Positions 1 through 7,139 of a stretch of 25,223 nt of DNA are shown piece after piece. Within the stretch, counting starts at the first letter, position 1. Each line of letters begins with the position of its first letter. This DNA is from Cyanobacteriota bacterium. GTDB lineage: Bacteria; Cyanobacteriota; Cyanobacteriia; PCC-6307; Cyanobiaceae. Under the pieces are notes generated by a model that saw only the letters and a list, made by a program, of their open reading frames with translations, ran no database searches and was not told the origin of the DNA. The stretch lies in NCBI GenBank assembly GCA_026389255.1, contig JAPLIF010000081.1:1-25223 (forward strand), read 5' to 3'. The position numbers were made by a program, and so were the translations under genes.

Positions 1-24
1 CCAGATCCCGACCGACCGGCCCGG

Positions 25-1713
25 GTGTTTGCCGCCGTGGTGACACGCTGGGGGAGCCATCCCCTGTTCGCCGCACGCCTGGACCAGGAAATCCTGTTGT
101 TTGAACCGGCCACCCCCGCAGCCGGAGCCCTCAAAACCGTACTGGCCTTTCCCAGCACCTACTCCGTGGGCATCACCAGCCTGGGCTACCAGGTGGTGTG
201 GGCCACCTTGGCGCGGCGGCCGGATGTTTCGGTGCGGCGCCTGTTCACCGACCGCAGCGATCCTTCCCATCGCCAGGGGGAAGCAGGACTTGATCTCTTC
301 GGCCTCTCGCTCAGCTGGGAGCTTGATGCGCCCGTGCTTCTTGATTTATTGGAGGCCGAACGGATCCCCACCTGGAGCCGCCAGCGGGGCGATGCAGATC
401 CGATCGTGTTTGGTGGCGGCCCCGTGCTTACCGCCAATCCTGAACCCCTGGCCCCCTTTCTGGATGTGGTGCTCCTGGGGGACGGGGAGCTCCTGCTGCC
501 CGCCTTCATCGACGCCCTGCAGGCCTGCCGCAACGCCCCTCGATCCGACAAGCTGCGGGCCCTGGCGCAGGTGAGTGGGGTCTATGTTCCCTCGCTGCAT
601 GCCCCTGTCTATGACAGGGAGGGCAACCTGCTGGCCATCGAACCGATCGAGGCCGGCCTGCCATCCGTTGTGGCCAAACAAACCTGGCGAGGCAACACCC
701 TCAGCCATTCGACGGTGATCACCCCGGAGGCCGCCTGGCCCTCCATCCATCTGGTGGAGGTAGCCCGCAGCTGCCCAGAACTCTGCCGCTTCTGCCTGGC
801 CAGTTACCTCACCCTGCCCTTCCGCACCGCCTCCCTCGATGACGGCCTCATCCCTGCGGTCGAAGCGGGCCTGGCGGCCACCCGTCGGCTGGGATTGCTG
901 GGGGCTTCCGTCACCCAGCATCCCCAATTCGAAGACCTCCTGCGCTGGCTGGGCCAACCCCAGTTCGATGACCTCCGCGTCAGCGTCAGCTCGGTGCGGG
1001 CCGCCACCGTGACCCCGACTCTGGCGACCAGCCTCGCCGCCCGGGGCAGCCAATCGCTGACCATCGCCATTGAGAGCGGCAGCGATCGTATGCGGACCCT
1101 GGTGAACAAGAAGCTCAGCCGCGACGAAATCCATGCCGCCGCCCGCCATGCCCGCGATGGTGGCCTCAAGAGCCTCAAGCTCTATGGAATGGTGGGCCTT
1201 CCCACCGAAGAGGACGACGACATTGAGGCCACGGCGGACCTGCTGCTAGCCCTGCGCAGCGCCACCCCAGGGCTGCGTCTAACCCTGGGGGTGAGCACCT
1301 TTGTGCCCAAGGCCCACACCCCTTTCCAGTGGGAGCCGGTGCGCCCCGAGGCCGACAAGCGCTTGAAAACCCTGGCCAAACGACTCAAACCCAAGGGCAT
1401 TGCCCTGCGCCCGGAAAGCTACGGCTGGAGCGTGATCCAGGCCCTGCTGTCCCGCGGCGACCGGCGACTGGCTCCCGTGATTGCCGCCGTTCGGGGGCGC
1501 CACGGGAGCCTGGGGGGGTGGAAAGCGGCCCATCGCGCCGTGCGCGCGGGGGACCAGCCGCCCCCCGAAGGCTGGGACCTGCCCGCCCCTCCCCCCTGGG
1601 AGGAGGTCATCCACCAGCGCTGGGACCTGGGGCGCGTGCTGCCCTGGGAGCACCTGCAGGGGCCTCTGCCCAAGGCGACCCTCGCCAATCATCATCAACA
1701 AGCTTTGTCCTAA
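25..1713 (+). CDS. B12-binding domain / radical SAM protein, substrate unknown
   Basis: The protein (562 residues from a GTG at 25) has an N-terminal cobalamin-binding-like Rossmann region at about residues 35-160, with SVGITSLGYQVVWATL and GGGPVLTANPEPLAPF. A radical SAM core follows, with the cluster motif CPELCRFC at residues 250-257 (CxxxCxxC), which should hold a 4Fe-4S cluster and bind S-adenosylmethionine. Later segments such as IAIESGSDRMRTLVNKK and YGMVGLPTEEDDDIEAT are typical of the Elp3/B12-binding radical SAM superfamily. Such enzymes do radical methylation, methylthiolation or rearrangement, but nothing here reveals the substrate. The frame stays open to the left edge of the window, so the true start may lie further upstream and the gene may be cut. 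No terminator was seen before the downstream protease gene, 59 bases away. Confidence 0.88.
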   Translation: MFAAVVTRWGSHPLFAARLDQEILLFEPATPAAGALKTVLAFPSTYSVGITSLGYQVVWATLARRPDVSVRRLFTDRSDPSHRQGEAGLDLFGLSLSWELDAPVLLDLLEAERIPTWSRQRGDADPIVFGGGPVLTANPEPLAPFLDVVLLGDGELLLPAFIDALQACRNAPRSDKLRALAQVSGVYVPSLHAPVYDREGNLLAIEPIEAGLPSVVAKQTWRGNTLSHSTVITPEAAWPSIHLVEVARSCPELCRFCLASYLTLPFRTASLDDGLIPAVEAGLAATRRLGLLGASVTQHPQFEDLLRWLGQPQFDDLRVSVSSVRAATVTPTLATSLAARGSQSLTIAIESGSDRMRTLVNKKLSRDEIHAAARHARDGGLKSLKLYGMVGLPTEEDDDIEATADLLLALRSATPGLRLTLGVSTFVPKAHTPFQWEPVRPEADKRLKTLAKRLKPKGIALRPESYGWSVIQALLSRGDRRLAPVIAAVRGRHGSLGGWKAAHRAVRAGDQPPPEGWDLPAPPPWEEVIHQRWDLGRVLPWEHLQGPLPKATLANHHQQALS

Positions 1714-1772
1714 GCCAGGCACACAGGCCAGAATTAAGCAAGAATTCAGCATTCCCCATCGCGGAGACATCC

Positions 1773-3755
1773 ATGGCATCCGTTCTCAGCGACCTGCTGA
1801 CACCTGAATCCCAGTCCCCTGCTGGCGTTCGAAATCTGGGAGCAAGTCAAGACGAACCCCTCATCAGTCCAGCCCCCATCGCCACCAAATCGCTCACCCT
1901 GGCTGCTGCGAAGTCACGTCATCAGCCCTGGACAGAAGACACCCTCCTCTATCTCGTCTTTCTCAGCGTCCCGACGGCAGCCGGCCAGGTCAGCCAACGG
2001 GTGCGCCAAGTGCTCTCCCGGATCGCTCCCGAAATCAAGCCGACCGAAGTCTGGGAGCAACTCAATGGGTTCAGTGCCCGACTGAGCCCGTCCCAGGCCA
2101 TTCAGCTCGGCCATCTTGAGGAAGTCGACAGCATCGAAGCCGATGGGCCCGTCACCCTGATTCAACCGATCGTTGAAGACGACCATTTGGCATCCCAAAA
2201 CGCGAGCAGCAGCTCCGTGATGCTGCCCCAGGTCCTCATCTCTTTCCCCGATGCGACCGCAGGCAGCGGCGGAATTAACCCCTGGGGAGTGCGGGCCGCC
2301 TGGCGGGGCATCGATATCTCCCAATACGGCAATATTGGGCTGGGAACCTACGCTTTTGTGATCGACTCTGGGGTGCAGGCCACAACAAACGATCTCAATC
2401 TCAATGCCGCCTGGTCCCGCAGCTGGATCGGCGGCCAGGATGCCTTCACCGATGGCAACGGCCATGGAACCCATGTCTCGGGCACCATCGCCGCCTTGGC
2501 CAATCGCATCGGTGTTGTCGGAGTGGCCCCCGGAGCCGAAATCGTCTCCCTCAAGGTCTTTGACGACACGGGCAGCGGCTCCATCAGCTCGGTGATTGCA
2601 GCGGTCAACTATGCCGCTTCGGTGATCACCAGCAACAAGCTAGATCTAAACAAGGTGGTGATCAACATGAGCCTGGGTGGCGCCGGCGATGCCAGCCTGG
2701 ATGCGGCGGTGCGCAATGCCGCCAGTTTGGGCATTCGCTTTGCCATTGCCGCAGGCAACAGTGCCGCCGACGTGGACAACTTCTCCCCCGCCCGCGCTGG
2801 TGATGACCCCAACGTCTGGACAGTGTCGGCAGTCGACAGCACCTACGCGACCGCCTCTTTCAGCAACTACGACAAGATCACTAGCACCGACTTGGTCGAT
2901 AACGTCGATGTTGCTGCCCCGGGGGTGAATGTTCTTTCCTACTACAAAAACGGTGTTCTCACCAACCTAAGCGGCACCTCCATGGCCGCCCCCCATGTGG
3001 CCGGAGAATTACTGGCTGGAGGGGTCCTCAAGGGAGATCTGGTCAAACCGGCAGCCAATGGCGACGCCGATCCCTTTGCCTGGGCAGCGAACCTGCCCGC
3101 AGCCCAGATCCCAACGGCCCTACCCAGCTACGACATTTCCTTGCCGACGACCGTCGCCGAAGGGCAAGCCTTCACAGCGTCACTCAGCACGGCCAATGTG
3201 GCTATCGGCAGCAGCCTGTATTGGCGACTCAACGGCGTGGGCATCACGCTCAATGACTTCGTTGGCCTCACCAGCCTCGATGGCACCAGCACCATCCAAC
3301 TGGATGGCACAGCCAATGTGGCCCTAACCTTGGCCACAGACAGACTAACTGAAGGTAGTGAAATTCTCGGGATGGAATTTTACAGCGACCCGACTTTTAA
3401 CCAGCGATTGCTCAGCCGCGTAGCCAGAATCACTGACACGTCCACCACCCCCGTCACCAACTTGGTGCTATGGGGTACAACAGCCAATGACACCATTGTC
3501 GCTGGAAATGGCGACGACAGGCTCACCGGCGTCACCGCAACAGGAACCACGGCTGCCGATACGGGTAAGGGGCAGATCGATCGGCTGACCGGTGGCAGCG
3601 GCATCGATACCTTCCTGTTGGGAGATGCCACCCGGGGGGTCTACTACGACGATAAAATCAACGGCAATATTGGCGTCGGTGACTATGCGCTAATTACGGA
3701 CTTCAAGTCCGCAACAATGTCTTCAACAACACCGGCTTGGACCGCGACGAGCTGA
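1773..3755 (+). CDS. Subtilisin-like (S8) serine protease with damaged RTX-like C-terminus
   Basis: The ATG at 1773 gives 660 residues. An in-frame extension back to 1329 only overlaps the previous gene and looks like shadow coding. Residues about 58-130 resemble an I9-type propeptide. The S8 catalytic domain carries Asp198 (AFVIDSG), His231 (HGTHVSGTIAAL), the oxyanion Asn329 (AIAAGNS) and Ser403 (GTSMAAPHVAG), so the active site looks intact. Residues about 565-645 contain glycine/aspartate-rich, RTX-like turns (GNGDDRLTG, GGSGIDTFLLGD) and then DYALITDF, which in related cyanobacterial proteins opens a final beta domain. After ITDF the frame runs into 16 unrelated residues and a stop, while the expected ending lies in another frame (3713-3808). 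There is no N-terminal signal peptide, so export would probably depend on the RTX-type C-terminus (type I secretion). The break may therefore leave the protease unexported. Confidence 0.85.
   Translation: MASVLSDLLTPESQSPAGVRNLGASQDEPLISPAPIATKSLTLAAAKSRHQPWTEDTLLYLVFLSVPTAAGQVSQRVRQVLSRIAPEIKPTEVWEQLNGFSARLSPSQAIQLGHLEEVDSIEADGPVTLIQPIVEDDHLASQNASSSSVMLPQVLISFPDATAGSGGINPWGVRAAWRGIDISQYGNIGLGTYAFVIDSGVQATTNDLNLNAAWSRSWIGGQDAFTDGNGHGTHVSGTIAALANRIGVVGVAPGAEIVSLKVFDDTGSGSISSVIAAVNYAASVITSNKLDLNKVVINMSLGGAGDASLDAAVRNAASLGIRFAIAAGNSAADVDNFSPARAGDDPNVWTVSAVDSTYATASFSNYDKITSTDLVDNVDVAAPGVNVLSYYKNGVLTNLSGTSMAAPHVAGELLAGGVLKGDLVKPAANGDADPFAWAANLPAAQIPTALPSYDISLPTTVAEGQAFTASLSTANVAIGSSLYWRLNGVGITLNDFVGLTSLDGTSTIQLDGTANVALTLATDRLTEGSEILGMEFYSDPTFNQRLLSRVARITDTSTTPVTNLVLWGTTANDTIVAGNGDDRLTGVTATGTTAADTGKGQIDRLTGGSGIDTFLLGDATRGVYYDDKINGNIGVGDYALITDFKSATMSSTTPAWTATS
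3698..3710. repeat. Short palindrome at the protease frame junction
   Basis: GGACTT-C-AAGTCC is a perfect inverted repeat around a single base. It extends to 7-base arms (CGGACTT / AAGTCCG) at 3697-3711. It sits exactly where the reading frame of the protease C-terminus changes, immediately after the ITDF codons. Quasi-palindromes are known sites of deletion and template switching, so this may be the scar of the event; that link is inference. Confidence 0.55.
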
Positions 3756-3808
3756 TCGCCGTACTGGCCAATGCCACGATCACAGGGAGTGATCTGACCT
3801 GGGTGTAA
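3713..3808 (+). pseudogene. Out-of-frame remnant of the protease C-terminal domain
   Basis: In the frame shifted relative to the protease gene, bases 3713-3808 encode NNVFNNTGLDRDELIAVLAN and about ten more residues before a TAA at 3806-3808. The DELIAVL segment is what normally closes the RTX-like domain that begins GDYALITDF, so this is the displaced end of the protease. Only about 15 residues now separate ITDF from DELIAVL, where I would expect roughly 40 or more, so a deletion as well as a frame change is inferred. The remnant overlaps the 3' end of the convergent membrane protein gene (3780-5078). Confidence 0.65.
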
Positions 3809-5078
3809 GCCCCGGCTCCCCTGCACTGGCCATCCGTAACCCCGCCAGCAGCACCCAGCCGGCGATGTTGACCCGGCTGTCATAAAGGGGAATGTCGGTG
3901 GCATGGAGAGCCACCAAAACCAGGGCGGCCGTCCACCAAGCCCGATCAAAGACCGGACCGGCCGCCATGCCCAGCCGCGCCCCCCTCAGCAACAACCAGA
4001 GGGTGAACCCCACCAGCAGCAAAGCGGCCGGCAGTCCGTGGCTGAGCGCCAGATCGATCGGCAGATTGTGGGGATGGCCGTGCCAATGGCCGGTGCGGCG
4101 GGGGTAGATGAGGCTGAAGGCCGCCGCCCCCCAACCCAGCCAGGGACGCTCGGCGATCAACCCCAAGGCCACCTGCCACTGGGCTAGCCGCGTGATCGCC
4201 AAGGGCCTCTGCCCGGCGAACTGGAGATCGTTCAGGCGGGCCCAGACGGCCTGGGGCACCAGCTGCTGGGCGGGGCCCTGCAACAGCGCAGGCACCCCCG
4301 GAAGGGTGGCGGCTGCCACCAGGCCGAGGCCGATGGCCAGCAAGGGCAGCAACCAGGACCAGCTGGCGGGCCCCGCCACCAGGGGGACGGTCAAAATCAG
4401 GGCCCCCCAGGCGTTGCGCGAGTCGGTGAGAAAGACAGCCGCCACCATGGCCGCCACCATCCCAAAGGCTCCCAGTCGTTGACGCCAACCCAAAAAGGGC
4501 TGCAAGAGGGCCGCCAGGGTGAAGGGCCAGGCCATCGCCAACCAGGCACCGGCGATGTTGGCGTAGTCGAACAGACCGGCCAGCCGCCCCTCTGGATTGC
4601 CGCCGGCATGGAGATGCCAAATAATCAGCCCCCCCAGGGCCTGGAAGGGGCCATGCCAACCCCAAACCAGTTGGCCCAGGCCGGTCACCAGGACCGGGAC
4701 GGTGCCGGCCACCAGCATCAGACCGGCCCGCCGCCGTGAGGCCGGGTCGATCAGGTAGGGCTGGAAGCCCCAAAACGCCCAGAAGAAGGGCAGCCAGTTA
4801 CCCAGCCCAACCCAGGCCAACCAACCACTGGCCGCCCCCGCGGCCCCCAGCACCATCAGGCCGGCCACCACGAGCAGCAGCCGGTTCGCCCCGTCCGCCC
4901 AGTAAGAACCTCTCCGGCGACTCCCCAGGATCAGGGCCACCAACAACAGCAGCCCCGCCAGCAGGGCACTACTGGCCAGTAGCACCAGTCCCAACTGAAA
5001 ACACGCCCAACCCAGGGGGAATGCGCCAGCGGGGCGATCACTGAGAAGCTTCTGGCGCAGGTTGACGAAACGGATCAA
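3780..5078 (-). CDS. O-antigen ligase / Wzy_C family polytopic membrane protein
   Basis: The protein is 432 residues with about ten or more hydrophobic segments. The family signature is a periplasmic loop followed by RPWLGWGAAAFSLIYP and HPHNLPIDLALSHGLPAALL. The His-Asn pair in the HPHN part matches the conserved PHN of the O-antigen ligase/polymerase superfamily. Members join or polymerise undecaprenyl-linked glycans at the outer face of the inner membrane. IctB, once proposed as a bicarbonate transporter in cyanobacteria, is a relative, but this protein does not look like a direct IctB match. The start is a TTG at 5076-5078. An upstream in-frame TAG limits extension, and a run of AGGGGGG about seven bases before the TTG is a plausible ribosome site. 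The gene converges on, and overlaps the remnant of, the protease gene. Confidence 0.82.
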   Translation of the reverse strand: MIRFVNLRQKLLSDRPAGAFPLGWACFQLGLVLLASSALLAGLLLLVALILGSRRRGSYWADGANRLLLVVAGLMVLGAAGAASGWLAWVGLGNWLPFFWAFWGFQPYLIDPASRRRAGLMLVAGTVPVLVTGLGQLVWGWHGPFQALGGLIIWHLHAGGNPEGRLAGLFDYANIAGAWLAMAWPFTLAALLQPFLGWRQRLGAFGMVAAMVAAVFLTDSRNAWGALILTVPLVAGPASWSWLLPLLAIGLGLVAAATLPGVPALLQGPAQQLVPQAVWARLNDLQFAGQRPLAITRLAQWQVALGLIAERPWLGWGAAAFSLIYPRRTGHWHGHPHNLPIDLALSHGLPAALLLVGFTLWLLLRGARLGMAAGPVFDRAWWTAALVLVALHATDIPLYDSRVNIAGWVLLAGLRMASAGEPGLTPRSDHSL

Positions 5079-5090
5079 CGCAAAACCCCC

Positions 5091-5137
5091 CTAAAACGAG
5101 CAACGGGCACGGACCTTGGGCGCTGCCGTGCTTTTAG
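5091..5137. repeat. Nested inverted repeat between the membrane protein gene and psbQ
   Basis: Inner arms GCACGG (5107-5112) and CCGTGC (5126-5131) enclose a 13-base loop. Outer arms CTAAAA (5091-5096) and TTTTAG (5132-5137) flank them, asymmetrically on the left. Read on the plus strand the inner hairpin is followed by TTTT, like a weak terminator, but no plus-strand gene ends just before it. On the minus strand it would lie in the leader of the O-antigen-ligase-like gene. The rest of the 221-base region 5079-5299 shows no clear promoter motif. Confidence 0.35.
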
Positions 5138-5299
5138 CGTTCAATCAAACACTGCCGTCCGTCCCCGTTACGCCATGGCTTGGTGACACAGCACCAGGCG
5201 AACCGCCTTTGCCAGGGCCACCCTGTTGCAACGCGGCAACAACCGCAGCCCTACGTGGATTAGCTCGGTACAGTCCCGGTGAGCCTCCTGCCCCGTCCC

Positions 5300-5812
5300 A
5301 TGGCCGTCTCGACGTCCCTGCCTCCTCGCCCCCTCGCCGGCTGGCGGGCGGCTCTACGCCCTCTCTTCGCCCTGGTGCTGGCCCTGGTGCTGGGTCTCGG
5401 CCTGGCGGCCTGCGACGGGAGTCCCCGGGCGGCCGCCACCCTCAGCGATGAGACCTTGAACAGCATCACCCGCCAGGCCGAGGGCTTCCTGGAAGCCCGT
5501 GACCGGCTGCCCGAGCTGGCTGGCTTGGTGAACAGCCGCAACTGGGTCTTCACCCGCAACCTCATCCACGGACCCATGCAGGAAGTGGGTCGCCAGATGC
5601 TGTACATCAACAAGCTGCTGCTTCCGGCCGACCGGGCCGAAGCCGATAAGCGGGCCAAAAGCCTCAAGACCTCCCTGGCCCAGCTCGATGAAGCCGCCCG
5701 GCTGCAGGACGGCGAATTACTGCGCAAGACCTACATCAAGGTTGCCAGTGGCTTCGGTCTCTATTCCCAGATGTTCCCCGCAAGCGTCCAGCAAGCGCTG
5801 AAACAAGTGTGA
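5300..5812 (+). CDS. psbQ: PsbQ (CyanoQ), photosystem II extrinsic lipoprotein
   Basis: PsbQ is a lumenal lipoprotein that stabilises photosystem II and its manganese cluster. From the ATG at 5300 the product is 170 residues; a GTG at 5279 would add seven. A basic start and a hydrophobic stretch (LVLALVLGLG) lead to a lipobox LAAC with the lipidated Cys at residue 38. The mature part is a four-helix bundle. Segments such as NWVFTRNLIHGPMQEVGRQM and YIKVASGFGLYSQMFP are characteristic of cyanobacterial PsbQ. No strong ribosome site precedes either start. The stop codon overlaps the start of the following FAD oxidoreductase gene, indicating coupled translation. Confidence 0.92.
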   Translation: MAVSTSLPPRPLAGWRAALRPLFALVLALVLGLGLAACDGSPRAAATLSDETLNSITRQAEGFLEARDRLPELAGLVNSRNWVFTRNLIHGPMQEVGRQMLYINKLLLPADRAEADKRAKSLKTSLAQLDEAARLQDGELLRKTYIKVASGFGLYSQMFPASVQQALKQV

Positions 5813-7020
5813 GTGCCAGCGGCACGGATCGAAGCCCGACCCCCTCCTCCCGCACCGTCATCGTGGTGGGGGGGGGGATTGTGGGACTCTCCTGCGCCTG
5901 GTTGCTGCAACGCCGCGGCCACCGGGTCCTGCTGATTGATCCAGTCCTTGGATCCGAATCCAGCCAAGACACGGCCACGGGCGCCAGCCGGGCAGCCCTG
6001 GGGGTTCTCATGGGCCAGGTCTTTCACCGCAGCCATGGCCGGGGTTGGCAGTTACGCCAGCGCAGTCTGGAGCTATGGAAATCCTGGAACCAATCCCTTG
6101 CCTCCCGGGGGCGACCCATCGCCCACCGCAGCGGCTTGCTGCTCCTGGCCCAGGACGGCCCTGACCTGGAGCGCCAGCAGACCTTGCTGGCGGATCGCCA
6201 AAGGCTGGGACTGCCGCTCTCCGCCTGGAGCCTGGACCAACTGAACGCCATGGCCCCCCCACTCCCGGCCCAAGCCGTTGGCGGGTTGTTTTCGCCTGAA
6301 GATGGCCAGATCGATCCCCTTCAGGCGCTCGAAGCCCTGCACAGCGACGCTGCCGCCGCCGGGCTGACCAGCCTTTCGGAATCGGTCACCAACCTCGAAC
6401 CCCGGCGCCGGGGCATCGGCTGGCAGGTTCGTCTCCAGGACGGCCGGGTCCTGGAGGCCGAATGGCTGGTCCTAGCCGCAGGAATTGGCAGCCAGTCGCT
6501 GCTGGCCGGTCTGGAGGGCCAGCGCGAATCGGGTTCTGGGGGGAGGGCGGGCCCTCCCCTAAGGCTCGAACCTGTGTTGGGCCAAGCCCTGGAGTTGGAA
6601 GTGGAGGCCAGCGTCGCCCAGGCGATCGGCCAAGCCGCGCCCGATCACAACGGCAGCGACGCAACACCGGGTTGGCCGGGGGTGGTGGTCTGGCACGGCC
6701 TGTGCCTGGTGCCCAGGCCGGACCTTCCTGGCGGTCGCCGTCTCTGGCTGGGTTCCAGCCTCGAACCCGGGAGCGAGCCCAGCCCCGAGGCCCTACAAGG
6801 CCTGCGCACCCTGGCGGGCGCGGCCCCCGACTGGCTGCTGCGGGCACGGGTGGTGCGCCAATGGCAGGGCCTGCGGCCCCGCCCCGTCGGTCGACCGGCT
6901 CCCTTACTGGAATGCCTGGCCCCCGGCTTGCTGCTGGCCAGCGGCCACTACCGCAATGGGGTGCTGCTGGCCCCCGCCAGTGCGGAGTGGGTCATGCAGC
7001 AGGTGGAGGCCAGTCCCTAA
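5809..7020 (+). CDS. FAD-dependent oxidoreductase, DAO/glycine-oxidase (ThiO-like) family
   Basis: The 403-residue protein begins with an ADP-binding fold, VIVVGGGIVGLSCAWLLQRR (GGGIVG at about 21-26), which binds FAD. An acidic residue in the next strand (LLID) should hold the ribose. The C-terminal segment GHYRNGVLLAPASAEWV is typical of glycine oxidase ThiO and related D-amino-acid-oxidase-like enzymes, which oxidise glycine or other small amines to imines and H2O2. ThiO feeds thiamine thiazole synthesis, but no thi gene is nearby, so the substrate is open. The start GTG overlaps the psbQ stop (GTGA at 5809-5812), so the two are expected to be co-translated. An imperfectly characterised inverted repeat follows the stop. 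Confidence 0.82.
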   Translation: MSASGTDRSPTPSSRTVIVVGGGIVGLSCAWLLQRRGHRVLLIDPVLGSESSQDTATGASRAALGVLMGQVFHRSHGRGWQLRQRSLELWKSWNQSLASRGRPIAHRSGLLLLAQDGPDLERQQTLLADRQRLGLPLSAWSLDQLNAMAPPLPAQAVGGLFSPEDGQIDPLQALEALHSDAAAAGLTSLSESVTNLEPRRRGIGWQVRLQDGRVLEAEWLVLAAGIGSQSLLAGLEGQRESGSGGRAGPPLRLEPVLGQALELEVEASVAQAIGQAAPDHNGSDATPGWPGVVVWHGLCLVPRPDLPGGRRLWLGSSLEPGSEPSPEALQGLRTLAGAAPDWLLRARVVRQWQGLRPRPVGRPAPLLECLAPGLLLASGHYRNGVLLAPASAEWVMQQVEASP

Positions 7021-7059
7021 CGGCGCCTCAGATCGATGACAGGACGAAGAAGCGCCGTT
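7019..7059 (+). terminator. Possible long-loop terminator after the FAD oxidoreductase gene
   Basis: AACGGCGC (7019-7026, including the last bases of the stop codon) and GCGCCGTT (7052-7059) form a perfect 8-base stem around a 25-base loop, followed by TGCC rather than a T-run. It could be a poor terminator or another RNA structure that ends the psbQ operon. The loop length and missing T-tract keep confidence low. Confidence 0.3.
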
Positions 7060-7062
7060 TGC

Positions 7063-7090
7063 CAATAAAAAACCCCCTTGGAAAGGGGGT
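7063..7090 (-). terminator. Rho-independent terminator of dnaK
   Basis: Arms ACCCCCTT (7072-7079) and AAGGGGGT (7083-7090) form a perfect 8-base stem with a 3-base loop. On the minus strand the stem is followed directly by TTTTTATTG. It lies about 50 bases downstream of the dnaK stop and is a textbook intrinsic terminator for that gene. Confidence 0.88.
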
Positions 7091-7139
7091 GGAAACAGAG
7101 GCTAAATCAAATCGGTAACTGAATCAAATCAGCTGATGA

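Noticed and set aside
1329..1772. In-frame N-terminal extension of the protease
   Set aside because: It overlaps the radical SAM gene, is arginine/proline/glycine-rich shadow sequence, and the ATG at 1773 fits the propeptide start.
5116..5451. Plus-strand ORF across the region before psbQ
   Set aside because: It has low complexity and no motif, and it overlaps psbQ in another frame.
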